A stretch of DNA of 64,000 bases from Solea solea (GCF_958295425.1 NC_081150.1:12089001-12153000); one strand, 5' to 3'. Shown: positions 9,723-21,988, counted from the first letter of the stretch. Translations and numbers: made by a program. Notes: a model not told the origin generated them from the letters alone.

Positions 9723-12433
9723 TTTGTGTAAGAGTGTGTTTATCTGCAGGGGTCAGGTGGGCTTCACTTAGCATGATCATACTGTAGGACTTACATTTCC
9801 TGTGCAAAGGCGGAGTAACAGCAGGGAAGCACATAGAGCCTTTATGTTATAGATTTCTGAGGCAGACTGTTGCCATATTTATCCTTCACTGTCAATGAAA
9901 GATTAACCTCTGGTTATTTTTTTTTACTTTTTATTCAATAGAAAATCTGAGGGTATACTGTATGTACGATTTCCTTTCATTCGAGTAAAGCCACAGTTAA
10001 ATGTGAGTTGAATTCACTAAAGCCTGTTGGGGCCAATGGCGAAAACTCAGCATAAGCTCAGTAGATGCCAAAATCATCGCTGTCACTGCAATGTCAATTA
10101 CCGCAGGATCATTTTAATAGATATAGCAGATTACAGAGATGGAGTAAGTATGTATATCATGCTGCAGTTGAAATGCAAGGGGAGATGGAGAGACAAGAAA
10201 GAGACAAGAGAGAGGTGGATTAAATGAGTCGACATTAAGTTAGATGCTGCTTTTTTTATGTACATAAACTCTAGAGGACGCGCGCTCATGCCCTGACTTA
10301 CCCTCAGGTGTATTGAGAAATGCGGTTTCACACTCAGATACAGGTCCAGCTTTTAAGGCCACTGTAGAAATATTTATTAGGAAAAAAAGTAACACGTAAA
10401 GCTCACTTTCCAAAGTGCAGTCGCATTTCCCCACAGTGACATTTTACATATTTATCTCTCCCATACATAAATGTAGAATGACGACAGCAGTCCTCCATCC
10501 TTGGTCTGGCCCATATAAAAGCATCACACACGTAACAGCTGACAGCATCCAAGAGGGTTGAGTAGGATTTTTAAGTCAAATCAAGCAACTCGTGCTTTAC
10601 AGCTTCATCTGGCCGTTTGGCAAATTTAACAGCTGAATATGAAACATACACTCCTTCCATCTTTTTTCCATCTTCACTCTCTGCCTTGATCTGTCTGCTC
10701 CTTCTGATTTTTTATTCTAAGCCGGTCCTATCCTCCATTTCTCTGTCCCTTAATCCCCCTCTCTCTCTGACTCCGTACAGATAGGTTGCTATGACACCCG
10801 GGTTTGACAATCCATAGAATGGAGGCTGGGCATATATAAAAAAAATAAATAAATCATGGAATTCAATGCATTATGGGATTCTCATTCCATATGATAACAT
10901 AAGACGCAATTCTATCTTTAATTTATTTTTGTATTTTCCTCATTCTTTATCCATTAAATACTTCAAAGCTCCTCCAAAAAAAGCACAGACAAAACACCCC
11001 TATCATGTTATACATGTACGACCCTGCTGTGTCTGTGCAGGTGCATAATACTGCAGGAACTAGGGTGACACTGTCCTCATTGTTTTCCTATAGAATGGTT
11101 ACCAGCACCAGCCATAGTGACAAAGGTTAAACTAAGAGTGACCTTGTTTTCATTGCAGGCAGAAAACAAATCAGTGACGGGCAGCAGGAGCTCACTAAGC
11201 TCACTAAGGACGAGTCGATATGATACTGTCCAAAAATCACTGGATCGGACATATCGGGGAAAAAAATAGAAATTCAAATCTAATATGATCGTAACTCCTA
11301 AATATAAGAATGCCAACACTATCACGCGACACGGCAAATATGTATTTGGTATCAGTATCGGTAGAAATTCTCACGTACACATGAAGCCCTCATGAAAGGA
11401 GCCCTTCTCCCCTTTCCTTGGATTTAACAATTAGGTGACAGCACTAATCACTGGGCCCTCATTCTTCTCCACATAATGTAGGTTTGAAGCGGGAGCACGA
11501 TGATGTGCACAGGAAGCAGATGGATGTTTGCGTAGATATCCAAGGTCATGGTGCACCGGCAGCAGAGCACGGGACCTCCTCCAGCAGGTGGCTCTCCTCT
11601 CTCCCGGGGGTAGCTCGCTATAAAACATGGAGGAACATCTGGTGTGTCGGTGTCGGTGCGTGTGTGTGTGTGTGTGTGAGGAAGTGACACAAAAATACGC
11701 AGAAACACAGCTGTATTTGCTGGATGTGATTTCCACTCTCCCAGAGCGACTGTCGGGCCTCTTTCAGCTCCCTGAGAGAACCGCTGATTCAATTCCGAGA
11801 GCACAAAGTGTCACGCAGAAAGAATAAAAAAACGCGACGAAACTCTGCAAACTGCTGTGCAAACAGGCCGTCCTTCATCAGATTAAGGGGCGAGAGAACA
11901 ACGGCAGCTTCACTCACTCTGTGGAGGCAACTGCCTTTGGCTTTTTGAACGATGAAAGACAATTAGAGGGTCTAAAGACACTTGGAGAGTCTCCCTGGAG
12001 CTGAAGAGCTGCTGGGCAAACTCTGTATAAAACTAACTCATACACATTGCATAACCCACACATTCGTCTCAGTAATAAGACAAACTCTACAGAAGCGTTT
12101 CTAACAGACACACCCCAGACTAACCCGTCGTCTATACGTCTATACAACCAGTCCACAGTGGAGATAAACCAGTGCCCCGTCGCGCTGTATACATCTGCAT
12201 CCACCAGAGGTTTGGAGGATTATATCGAGACTCAATTCCCTCCGCAACCCCATGGTAATTATTCAAAAATAGAAACTCGTTAACGCGGTGAAAATTATGA
12301 CCTCATTTCAGTGCGATTGGAGGTTAGAATTGGGATGAATTGAACACTGGAATTCTGAAGAAGGTCTGATGTATTCAAATGAACCAGAAAACAAAATGAT
12401 TTTAAACCCAATTTTAAGAAGACCTACCTAAAG
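9723..12433. other. Unique spacer, no gene seen
   Basis: No gene supported. A non-repetitive patch at 10020-10140 resembles conserved non-coding sequence. Near 11230-11365 the ATCGG-rich text resembles a decayed fish repeat, but I could not delimit it. A short (GT)n lies at about 11660-11678. Open frames of about 100 codons around 11430-11800 are shadows of that GT tract. Confidence 0.5.
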
Positions 12434-12710
12434 CAGGGGTGTCAAACATATGGCCCGCGGGCCAGGACCGGCCCACCAGAGGGTCCAATCCGGCCCCCAA
12501 AGTGAATTTGCTAAAGTGTATACTACACAAACTACTATATTTTTCAGTTCCAGAAACCTGTGACTAAGTGTGTTGTGCCTTTGCAGATCCACTGTGATCT
12601 GTACGTTGTAATGCACATGTGTGCATGGTTGTTATTGTTTATAGTTTATTATGCTATTAATTATGCTATTAATTTACTGGTCCACTTGAGGTCAAATTGT
12701 TCTGTATGGG
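12434..12710 (+). mobile_element. Truncated hAT-type element (CAGGGGTGTC terminus)
   Basis: It starts with CAGGGGTGTCAAACATATGG, the terminal sequence of a widespread vertebrate hAT family. GGCCCGCGGGCC and an internal GTCCACTTGAGGTCAAATTG follow, in the order expected for that family. The expected inverted terminus (GTTTGACACCCCTG) is absent, and sequence diverges after about 12710. The 3' end is therefore lost and no target duplication can be scored. It is non-coding. Confidence 0.75.
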
Positions 12711-12873
12711 AAAAGATTCCCGGTTAACAGTTTAGTAATCTAAATAAAAGCCAAGCACCAATAACACTTTAAAATCTGAGCAAATATTTGCTCAGATGTG
12801 TAACGTGTGTGCACCGACAACAGACACACACCGTGTCACAGTGACTGTGAGTGCACTATAGACACTGTCTGTG

Positions 12874-12904
<31 letters not shown>

Positions 12905-13237
12905 TTGTGTGTGTGTGTAATAATGAGAGTGTAGGCAGTAATGAGGCAGTGTGAAGCTGGTTCCGCTGCACACTGCAGAGCCATGCTGAGTACACCATAT
13001 TGATCTTCTCCACCACAGGGAGGACTGGAGCAAGATAATGATGACTATCTGTGATCTTTCATTCTTTGCCCTCTGTATGTTTCGTTTCTGCCTGCCTCTG
13101 TCTCTTTTTGTAAAAAAAAAAAGAAATCTTAATCCAATTTAATGGGGAAAGTTGTCACATTCATTCTTTTCTTGCTTAAAGTCTTTATCACTATCACCTG
13201 GAGTGACGAAGAGATGTGTTTTTACATACTGTATACA
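12711..13237. other. Spacer with (GT)n microsatellite
   Basis: Compound (TG)n/TTTG tract at 12867-12918. An A11 run lies near 13112. No gene. Confidence 0.6.
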
Positions 13238-13283
13238 TAAATATATATATGTATATACTGTATATACATACATATATATGTAT

Positions 13284-13340
<57 letters not shown>

Positions 13341-13376
13341 CATACATACATACATACACATATATATATATATATG
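13238..13376. repeat. Compound (TA)n/(TACA)n tract
   Basis: About 140 bp of TA, TATG and TACA units. Pure TA core at about 13289-13336, then CATA units at about 13337-13358. Open frames of 99-178 codons in several frames here are translations of this tract and are not genes. Confidence 0.95.
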
Positions 13377-14229
13377 GATATGATGGATGGATACTGTATA
13401 TACAGTGGACAGGATTGTATTTTTTTTACAGATATCATCCTGTGTTTGGTTCACAGCAGCAGCAGCAGCATTGACACAACATCTATGCGTGACGTCAGTT
13501 CTCAGAAGGTTCACGCCTTCAAAACAGCAGCCAGCGCTAATGTCAGCGGGGAGGCTAGTCAAAGTCCCAACAGCAGCCAGCGAGCAATTTCTGAAACAGC
13601 AAAGTGTATTTTATCTTGTTTCTTTCTCTCAGACACTTTCAATATTACACTCGTGAATACTTTGAACTCAGAGCAGGAACATGGTTAACAAAAAAAACAA
13701 ACAAAGAAGAGAAAACCAATTGGACACAAATGGAGAGTCCAAAAAAATGAATTCTGACAAAATAAAAGCACAGGATTTTTCTTAACTAACTTAGTGCACT
13801 GGATATGAGGCGTTCTGCCTCTGATCTCATAGTGGACGCTGAATAAATCCTTGACCCATGGACCATGATGAAAGCAAGAACAGCTCAAGACAGCTGAAGG
13901 TGAGAAATCCATTCATAGATTGATCGATCCCACGCTGTTCAATAAGCCAATTTAGAGTGAAAACTCCAGCAATGCTGGATCCAAAAAGGTGTTTTAATAA
14001 TGGAACACAGCCCATCGCGAGTCGAGATCAAAGGTCCCGTTAATCCCGTCACTCTCATCACTCAATCAGACATGGCACCATGAATAACAACCCGCCATCA
14101 GCGTGATGAGGAACCAGCACTGGACATTTGTCACTTACTCGCGTCTCAGGCCTGTTGACACCCTCGTCCCGCTACGCCACGTCACCGTCACACGCGACCG
14201 GCGCTCTAATGCCTGCGTCGTGTCCACTT
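13377..14229. other. Unique spacer with short (CAG)5
   Basis: ACTGTATATACAGT palindrome near 13394. CAG repeat at about 13456-13470. Exact CRE palindrome TGACGTCA at 13490-13497. No gene. Confidence 0.5.
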
Positions 14230-14480
14230 CCCGCTCGGCTGCAGCCGTCACTAATTGCCGGCAATAAATTAAGACTGGGTGAATAACGGGGAATTATTGT
14301 ATAACTGGGGTTGTTTGACGTGGCAGTAAAGTTGATGATTGCTGAATGTGTGGTTGGCGGAGCACTAATTATAAAATCATCTGTTACGAGTATCATGTCC
14401 CAGGCTATTAAATCGGCTACAGGGAGGTGATTGTTGGAGTATTTCATCTTCAGAGTAATGAGGAGAAGAACGGGAAGGAG
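14230..14480. promoter_or_regulatory. Candidate conserved non-coding block
   Basis: Unique, rich in AATTA/TAATT cores (for example CACTAATTGCCGG and AGCACTAATTATAAAATC). No simple repeat. It resembles a homeodomain-responsive enhancer. Untested. Confidence 0.3.
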
Positions 14481-16779
14481 TACGCCAACAAGGAATTAAA
14501 AAGATGATGATTAGTAAACGAAGAGAAGACTAACACCAAAACCCGCTCCTTACACGCTGCAATAACATCGGTTTCCTTCATTTCCTCTTGCATGGCTTTT
14601 TTTCCCCCCCTTTTATAAAAACATCATTCGAAAACAGAGGCAGTGCAGCGGTCAGACGCAGAGTTACTTGTTAAATCTTTACTGTGCGGCGATGTGAAAA
14701 GTCATGAAAGAAAAGCTCCTTTCTTTCTCAAACTGTCCTCGAGTGGAGCTGTAAAGAATTAGTGTAAGTGGAGGCGATGATGACCAATCCAGACGCACAG
14801 TGTGGGTCAGCACTGCTAAACGTCTTCACGTCCAAGACACACAACCTCACTCCCATCTGCTGCTGAAATATTCAAGGCTTTCTCTCCCCCCCCCCCCCCC
14901 CATTCAGGATAAAATAAATATACTGGAGTCTGGCGCACTCAGATTCCACAGTATTTCATACAGAGGCCTTCTTGTCAATTTTTACTGTAACCTGATAAAT
15001 TTTTAGTAGCCAATGTTAAAGGGTTAGTGCACCAGAATTAAAGTCCTTTATGACTTTCTACAACTACATCAATGAACAGAGAGATCAAAAAAAAAAAGGG
15101 GGCTACGTTAATCCACATTTAATAGAGTAAACGTGTGCTAAAATAAGCTCACTGGGATGCTGACGCAAAAGTGGTATCAAATGCCTCGTACGTAGGAAGC
15201 ATATTTCTGTAAATGGCTTTAAACGGTGGAAGCAAACTTCAATTATTCTACATGGAGGATGAAGGTTTTTTTGTTTTTTTCCCAGAGAATGGCTCTCGTC
15301 GTTGGGAAATGATAAATTGTGATGGAAGTGGATGGAACGCAAAAAGCCAAAAGACTCTACCCAGGTTACCCTGGGCCATTATTCTCATCCCCACCATACA
15401 ATTAAAAGCTTATCCTGCGACTTAACCATGCAGCAAGTGCGGTATCTGAGAGCACTTGGGCAGAAAATGGCAAATTAGAAGTGAACATTCTTATGCAAAT
15501 ATATAAATATTCTACCTGGCGCGTGTGTACTCGTGTGTGTGGGAATGTGAAGTGCACACGTGAATGAAACGGCGTGTGTAACGTCTGCCTGTCCTTAGGG
15601 AGCAGAGCCATGTTATTGCAGGAAGTAATATCATGAGGAAATGGAATATTCATGAGTCCCGTCCCCCCCCTTAAAACAAAGCTCTCAAACGCTCGTCCAC
15701 ACAGATCTAAAAGTGGACTGGCATTTAATAAAACTGAAACACTGCACATGAATAAACATTAAGTACGGTATGAATGTCACTGAGGAGTTCCATTTTCAAA
15801 TGAGACGTCTGCCATTTAGAGGAGGAGGAAAAAAGAATAAAGGTGCTGGAATGAAAAGTTAAACCTCTCGCCGCGTGTCGTTTGTTTACCGTCCTCAGCC
15901 GAATTAAAGTTATCCCCGAAAATAACTGCGCGCCGCTTTTAAAATGAAACTCCCAAGATAGTCATCTGGTGGGGAAAAAAATTAATCATCGGCTGTGTGA
16001 AAAACACGAGGACCCAGCAAAAACTAAATATAATACAGGTGTAGTGTTTAGGGAGGAGCAGGAAGAAGTGTCAGCCTTGGAGCCGCACAGAGACACTGAA
16101 AAAAACCGGATACAATGGCTATTCAACAAAGACAGATCCTCAAGACCATCCATGGTTTTTTTCCTCTCTTTCCTTCACTGTAATTTAGTGTCTTTCTCAC
16201 ACACACACACACACAAACCAAAAAACCTCAGCAATTACCCGTGAAATAACCTCCTTGATTGATATCTCAATTACGCTTATGCCATTGTTGTGTGTTATCT
16301 TGTCTCACACACACTCCTCCTGTCCCCCATTCTCAACAGCTCAACGGATGCTCGACAGAGGAATGAGGAGGAATGAGGTGACCTTGTTGGGTTGTTTTTT
16401 GTTTTTTTTGTTTCCTTGTGCAGAGCTTCTTTCCGTCGGCCCTTTGTCTCGCCGGTAACTTTGCGTCCCTGTGATAGCTTATCGATTTAGCACCCTTATT
16501 TGCTTAACTATGTGATGAATTAGAAGGAGAAGGCACGTGAAAGTTTCAGGGAGTCAATTGTTATTCAGCAGAAACATCCCTCTCACGTTTTGAAAAAAAC
16601 ACAACGCGCGGCAGAATTCTGCTCACCGAATCATGTTAGTTCTGAGAGAATCACAGGACAAGGACGCCATCGCTCAGTGTTAGAGCCAATGTCAGGCGAG
16701 AACAAAGGGATAACAACACTGACGCCCATAGCTCGACTGTAGCTGCAGTTTCACTTTTTGTCTGAATACAAGGCGGAAG

Positions 16780-16780
<1 letters not shown>
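14481..16780. other. Unique spacer with C16 run and short CA tracts
   Basis: C16 at 14886-14901. A possible remnant of a TTAA-type MITE starts at 15017 (TTAAAGGGTTAGTGCACC) but has no matching right end. Octamer ATGCAAAT at 15493-15500. Short (CA)n near 16199-16214. A non-repetitive patch at 15880-15960 may be conserved. No gene. Confidence 0.5.

Positions 16781-16855
<75 letters not shown>
16781..16855 (+). repeat. (GA)n purine tract
   Basis: 75 bp of almost pure GA with two AAAG interruptions. A mirror-symmetric purine strand is able in principle to form triplex (H) DNA. Confidence 0.95.
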
Positions 16856-16858
<3 letters not shown>

Positions 16859-17689
16859 TTTTTTCCTTACCTGAACACAGGGAGGAGCCATCACGGTCAC
16901 GGAGACGAAACATGGGAGGAAGAGAAAAACAGTCGTGTTTTAGTACAAATACACATGTCACAATTAACCAATCGATACCAAAGCATCAACAATGAACTCT
17001 AATTTTGATGGTGAGGGATGGTGGATACTGGGAGGTCTGAGGATGTGCAGTTTGAGCAGGGGTTCAGCAGCAGTTCACTATGTAATATCGTCTAACAAAG
17101 CACAAATACAAAGCACAAATACAAAGCACAAATACTCCCATATTTTTTACTTTTATGGTTGGAGCAGATTTGGACAGAAGGCAGACGCAGTGTGAGCCAA
17201 CATGAAACATCTAATGAGGTATTACGGTCTATAGTTTGACAGAATAATGTATATGTCACTGAATCTTCGGTAGCAAAATGACAAAAAAAAAAGAATTACA
17301 TTCTTTATACACTGTGCAGAGCGGAGACATTTTCTCAGTTACAGCTTCATTTAATTGCCTCAATCTTTTTGGTGCCACTCTTTGAGCTGTCCAAGCTGTG
17401 CAAGACCGAATACCAGGAGAAATGTGACTCTTTGTTCAGTGCAGCCTGCTGACTGGAGGACAGAAGTCTATTCAGAATCACGATTGGAAACAACAAGGCA
17501 GTCATGTGCATTTACTGCAAGATCTTTAAGATCTTTTAAGATCTGAGCAGTTACTCGTCTACCTTTAAGGGCACACAAAGCAAGGTGCTTGTGTTTCTGC
17601 TGTGTCCTAAGCAACCAGAACCTGGGAGCTGCTGAGATCACTGAGGTTACTGCAGCTTTACTGACTTAGAAAAAGAAATATTCTACTTT
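16856..17689. other. Unique spacer with a 13-bp x3 tandem repeat
   Basis: AAAGCACAAATAC occurs three times in tandem at 17097-17135. Overlapping AAGATCTTT units near 17519-17545. No gene. Confidence 0.55.
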
Positions 17690-17945
17690 TGGTTTGAATA
17701 CAAATCCACCTTAATTGTGCGGAACATTTAAATCCACCGTAGCCGAGCCAATGTACATTATTAATGTCCGTAAATGTCTCACTGGATTGAACCTAACAGT
17801 CATTTATTGTTCATTTAGGCAGCGTTTTTACAGCTCTGCCACTGCTCTCATATAAAATGACTGAGCGGTAGCGAGAGCCCACACTCCGCCTACACACCGA
17901 CACACGTTTCTCCTGAAACAGCCTTTAAATAACGGCCGTGCTGCT
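17690..17945. promoter_or_regulatory. Candidate conserved non-coding block
   Basis: Unique AT-rich sequence with ATTATTAATGTCC and ATTTATTGTTCATTTAGG-like homeodomain/FOX cores. No repeats. Confidence 0.25.
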
Positions 17946-19679
17946 CAAAGACTCATCATGCGCCGAGTTTGTGCCGACAGAAACAGAACAGAAAATAATA
18001 TTACCACCTCTTATTCTGCTGTTAAATGGAAATTTCCTTCAGCACCGGTGCCCCCCCCCCCCCCCCAAGCCCAAATGGGCTGTCAATAAATTATCTGGCA
18101 TTAACATAAACCTCAAGCCACGGGGTCAACTGTTAAGTCTCGTCTCTCCAAGCAGGACTCTCAAACCTGTCAGAGTGTGAGCTATGCTTTATGGTCTAAA
18201 CCCCTCCCCCTCTCCAAAACCTGCACCACACACAGCGATACACACACACAACACACAAACACACACTTGATGCGACGGCCTGTCATTATTATAATATTCC
18301 TATTTAAATGCATGGACTGCCATTTTGCTAAAGTGAAGTGGGGCTTTCGCAGTCAGTGGACAGATGTGCAGATACATTTCTTTTCTCTATGGAGTCCATA
18401 GGTCGCCGTGGTGATGGTCTTGGGGAGGCTTTTCGTGGGGTAATTCAATACACACACACACACACACACACGGAACACATTATTAGCACAAATACATATG
18501 TGGACGGTAATTATTCAAAAGCAGTGGAATTCTAAGTATAAAACAGAAGATTATGTTCCTGAAATGCAACATAACATCTGTCCATCTATCTCTCGCCGTT
18601 CATCCGTCCATCCCTCCATCTATCTGCGCATCTTTCTTTTTGTGTATAATACAGTAATCCAATTAGTTTCAGGATTCAACGATAAAAGCTCCCGTTCCTG
18701 ATTCTATTAATGATCATTTATTAGATGCAAATCAAAGCATAAACTCAATCAAATCAAAGTAAAGGTCAAAAGTCGTGTATATTTATCTTCACAATGTTTG
18801 GAATGATGGTGCCATAAACTATTGTTTGCGCCTGTGAGTGCAGTGTTGTGTCGGACAATAGAAAGAATCCCATTTTCCCCAGGTTTCCACTGAGCGTCTG
18901 TGTTGTCTCTCCACGGGCGACCGCACACCGTCCTGCTTTAGAAGCAGGAAGCAGGAAACCGAAGCACCAAAAGGACATTTTTACCTCCATATCTGTGGCG
19001 GCATTCTGTCACTCCTAACTGTGTGAGGATGTTCAATCAGCGGATTATTGTGTGGGTGAGGGGGAGGAGAAGAAGAAGAACAACAACAACAACAAACAAA
19101 CAAAAAAGCTAGAGTGAGTCGCAGCAGGCACTGAGAGGCTTTGAACCAAACCTGCAAGATGCTTGATTCGTGTAGAACAGAGGAAATCAGCCACAACAAG
19201 ACAACAGTTGATCTATTTTATCTACATTCCTCGACAGATAATGCTCAAGGAGCTCATGCTGTGAATGTCACGTAAAATATCTATAACACACCGAGTGTCA
19301 AAACATAACACCCCACCAGGAAATGGCCCACAGCGTGTGCAATTCTGCCAGGATGACACCGCTGGGCATCTCTCACCTTTGCCCTCCATGTGTGACACTC
19401 CACTGCAAAACATATGGCGGCGCCAGCAGACGCAGTGTTTGTGTTCGGCAGGGAAAAGGGCAACGCCAAGCTGCGTCTGACCACGGCCCAGTCTGAGGTC
19501 ACGGCGACTGGTGGCTGGCGACTTGCAGGCTGACACTGTGTGGACACTACGCTGGCGAGTGGGAGTGCTGCTGTTCCTGACACTGAGGGAGGAGGGGGGA
19601 GGGGGGGGACACTGTCAGAGTGACCTTCACACCTCAGCACACTGGGACGAGTGCTGCACCTCAGATAGTGTGGAAAAGA
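17946..19679. other. Spacer with C16 run and CA microsatellites
   Basis: C16 at 18051-18066, CA-rich at 18232-18266, (CA)n at 18450-18471, octamer ATGCAAAT at 18725-18732, and an AGA/ACA-rich tract at about 19066-19105. G-rich patch at about 19585-19609. No gene. Confidence 0.5.
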
Positions 19680-20120
19680 AAATACATACTCAGCATTGTA
19701 ATGTATTAAAGTACAAATACTGTACTTTGTTATACATATTTATAGCAACTTTTACTCCACTACGTTTCCTCTAACTGTCTTTGTTACTCGTTACTACCAA
19801 ATAAAATCAGAAGAAGAAGAGTTGGTAATGGTCTGTATTTATATAGCGCTTTTCTAGTGTCGATGAGCTGCTTTACACTAGAGTGTTGCCATTCACACAT
19901 GTTTCATACACATTCACACGCGGGGTTAAGTGTCTTGCTCAAGGACACATATAGACTAGCAGAGCCAGGAACTGGCTAACTCACCCTACCATGGCTCAAT
20001 CCTCACTTTTTAGTACATTTTATATCAGAAAATGACATTTGATACTTCAATATAGTAAATGTCATGTACTTTTACTTAAGTAATATTATAAAAAAGTGAC
20101 TTCAACTTCTACCAAGGTCT
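19680..20120. mobile_element. DNA-element remnant interrupted by a second repeat
   Basis: The flanking parts (about 19680-19825 and 20003-20120) carry TACTTTTACTTAAGTAA and TTTTACTCCACTACGTTTCC, typical of a common fish non-autonomous element with related ends at 21229-21883. The middle is occupied by a different dispersed repeat. Borders and family are approximate, and no target duplication was resolved. Confidence 0.5.
19826..20000 (+). repeat. Dispersed repeat with GTATTTATATAGCGC motif
   Basis: It carries TGGTCTGTATTTATATAGCG near the start and TGTCTTGCTCAAGGACACAT further in. I recognise this order from a very widespread fish repeat, class uncertain. A shorter piece of the same family lies at about 35352-35400. 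Confidence 0.55.
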
Positions 20121-21099
20121 TTTTTTAGGAAGACACTTACACAAGTATGTATTTTAGGTACTGTATACAAGACTGTACATACTAGTACTGTTGTAGTTTT
20201 GTGGTCCTAAACAATTCAATTCAATTATCCCATATTATATAAAGAAATGCTCTCGCCTTAAACTCACACACCAAATCCCGCCGATGCATTTCAGCAACTT
20301 CTTCTCCAGTGTCTCTCTGGAGCTCTAACTCCAGGAGCAGGAGGAGAAATACATATAAAGACGTGATTTTATGTACTTAAAGGCACATAAAAACTTCCAA
20401 CTTTAAACAGCATAACAGTGTAAATTTGGAGAAAGCTGCAACACTTTTCATTGAGAAAAAAAGAAAACAACCCTAAAATGTTGAACAAGTTTGAACACCA
20501 CTTTGCCTGAAGGTTGCTGTAGCTCGAAAAGTCAATATTTTTCCAGACAACAGGGCTTGCCCCCACTTAAACATATTGCAAGTAACCCTGGGAACCATCT
20601 ACAGAATGTTAGTTTGCAGCACACAGAGCTGCTAAGTTTTTCCCCTCATAAACCTTTTCTTTTTCCCCCTTCTGTGTCACAAGACGTGCTCAACACTAAA
20701 ATTGGGTTAATCCACATCACTTATACTACAGTAGGTGAGACAGTCATCTGTTACAGTCACATTGGTGTCATTTTGCAAAAAAACAAAAAAAAAAAACACT
20801 TACACAGCCGAGCTGTCATACACAACTGCAGGTTTACACTTCGCAGCGAATGATTGACAATTAACCTTGGGGTCAGGAAATAATACCTGATGCAAAACTA
20901 GCAAACCCTCTTGCAACTCTGTGTACATGTGTATGCGCACACTTCCTCTGCTTCTCTCCAACCATCGATCATCATCATCTTACACTCACTCGCACTGACA
21001 AGTGATGAATGTGAGTGGAACTGCAGAGGCAACAAGGTGTGACGACCAGTGTTCCTGGATGTTCCAAAGTGTTAGCGTGAATGCAAATGAAACTGTGCT
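20121..21099. other. Unique spacer, no gene seen
   Basis: A-rich patches and an A-run near 20777-20797. Octamer ATGCAAAT at 21081-21088. A 120-codon frame at 20491-20853 has no family resemblance and no exon signals. Confidence 0.5.
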
Positions 21100-21220
21100 G
21101 AGTGTGAGTGTGTGTGTGTGTGTGGGTTTGTGTGTGTACACACCTATCTTTGTGAGGACATTTTGACCTTGTTGGGACAGTTTATCAAATTGGGGTGCCC
21201 CACATTGTTGTGATGGTTAA

Positions 21221-21228
21221 GGTTAGGG
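21221..21228 (+). repeat. Target-site duplication, left copy
   Basis: GGTTAGGG immediately before the left terminus of the hAT-like element. Identical to 21884-21891. Confidence 0.85.
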
Positions 21229-21883
21229 CAGAGGTGGAACGGTACTGAAATATTGTACTCCAGTAAAAGTACCCATATTTTGATAACATTCTACTTAAGT
21301 ACAAGTGTACTGGTCTAAAGATGTACTTAGTTCGTTTTTTAACAAGGCTGGGGTTCTTTCTTGTGTCTTGCAAAAAGGACAAGGACACAAATCTGTTTTT
21401 TATATGTTAACACATTGTATCAGTCAGAATGAGTTAAAGGTCACAAATGCTTCAACTTTCTCACTCACTCAGGGACCTTAATTAATGCCAATTCATTTAT
21501 TCACCTGTCCCGTCCTCATGATTCACCTGTCCTGTCCTCATCATTCGTCTTCATCGTCATTGTTCACCTGTCCTCATCGCTCACCTGTCGTCATTGTTCA
21601 CCTGTCGTCATTGTTCACCTGTCCTCACCTGTCGTCATTGTTCACCTGTCGTCATTGTTCACCTGTCGTCATCCTTCACCTGTCCTCATCGCTGCCAAAG
21701 TTTCCGGTTCGTGAATTTATTTAAAAAAAAATGTTTTTAATTCAGGCCAACATTTTTTTTACTGTGATTGAAACATAGTGATGTACAGTACTTCCAAAAA
21801 AACATACTTAAGTAAAAGTAAAATTACAAACCTACTCAATTACAGTAACGCGAGTAAATGTAATTCATTCATTTCCACCTCTG
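21229..21883. mobile_element. Complete non-autonomous hAT-like element, 655 bp
   Basis: The perfect 11-bp terminal inverted repeats CAGAGGTGGAA (21229-21239) and TTCCACCTCTG (21873-21883) are flanked by an exact 8-bp duplication GGTTAGGG. The 8-bp duplication and CAG-start termini fit the hAT superfamily. Subterminal regions share AGTAAAAGTA and ACTTAAGTA motifs in opposite orientation. There is no transposase frame. The interior holds a minisatellite. It would need a transposase supplied in trans. Confidence 0.88.
21500..21692 (+). repeat. 17-bp minisatellite carrying E-boxes
   Basis: Irregular array based on TTCACCTGTCGTCATTG with variants. CACCTGTC occurs ten times in about 190 bp. Each copy contains the E-box CACCTG, the core bound by SNAI/ZEB-type factors. 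The array lies inside the hAT-like element. The open frame across it is a repeat translation. Confidence 0.9.
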
Positions 21884-21891
21884 GGTTAGGG
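21884..21891 (+). repeat. Target-site duplication, right copy
   Basis: GGTTAGGG immediately after the right terminus of the hAT-like element. Confidence 0.85.
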
Positions 21892-21946
21892 TAAGTGGCA
21901 AGTGAATGCATTATATCTATGATGTGTCCTCAATAAGATATAAAAA

Positions 21947-21950
<4 letters not shown>

Positions 21951-21987
<37 letters not shown>
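21951..21987 (+). repeat. (TG)n microsatellite
   Basis: About 18 uninterrupted TG units at the right end of the GT-flanked repeat. Confidence 0.95.

Positions 21988-21988
<1 letters not shown>

Noticed and set aside
13152..13688. 178-codon plus frame and overlapping minus frames
   Set aside because: Translation of the (TA)/(TACA) tract (Tyr-Ile-Tyr-type repeats). Not a gene.
21485..21724. CRISPR-like array in the 17-bp repeats
   Set aside because: Repeats are contiguous without unique spacers and the genome is vertebrate. It is a minisatellite.
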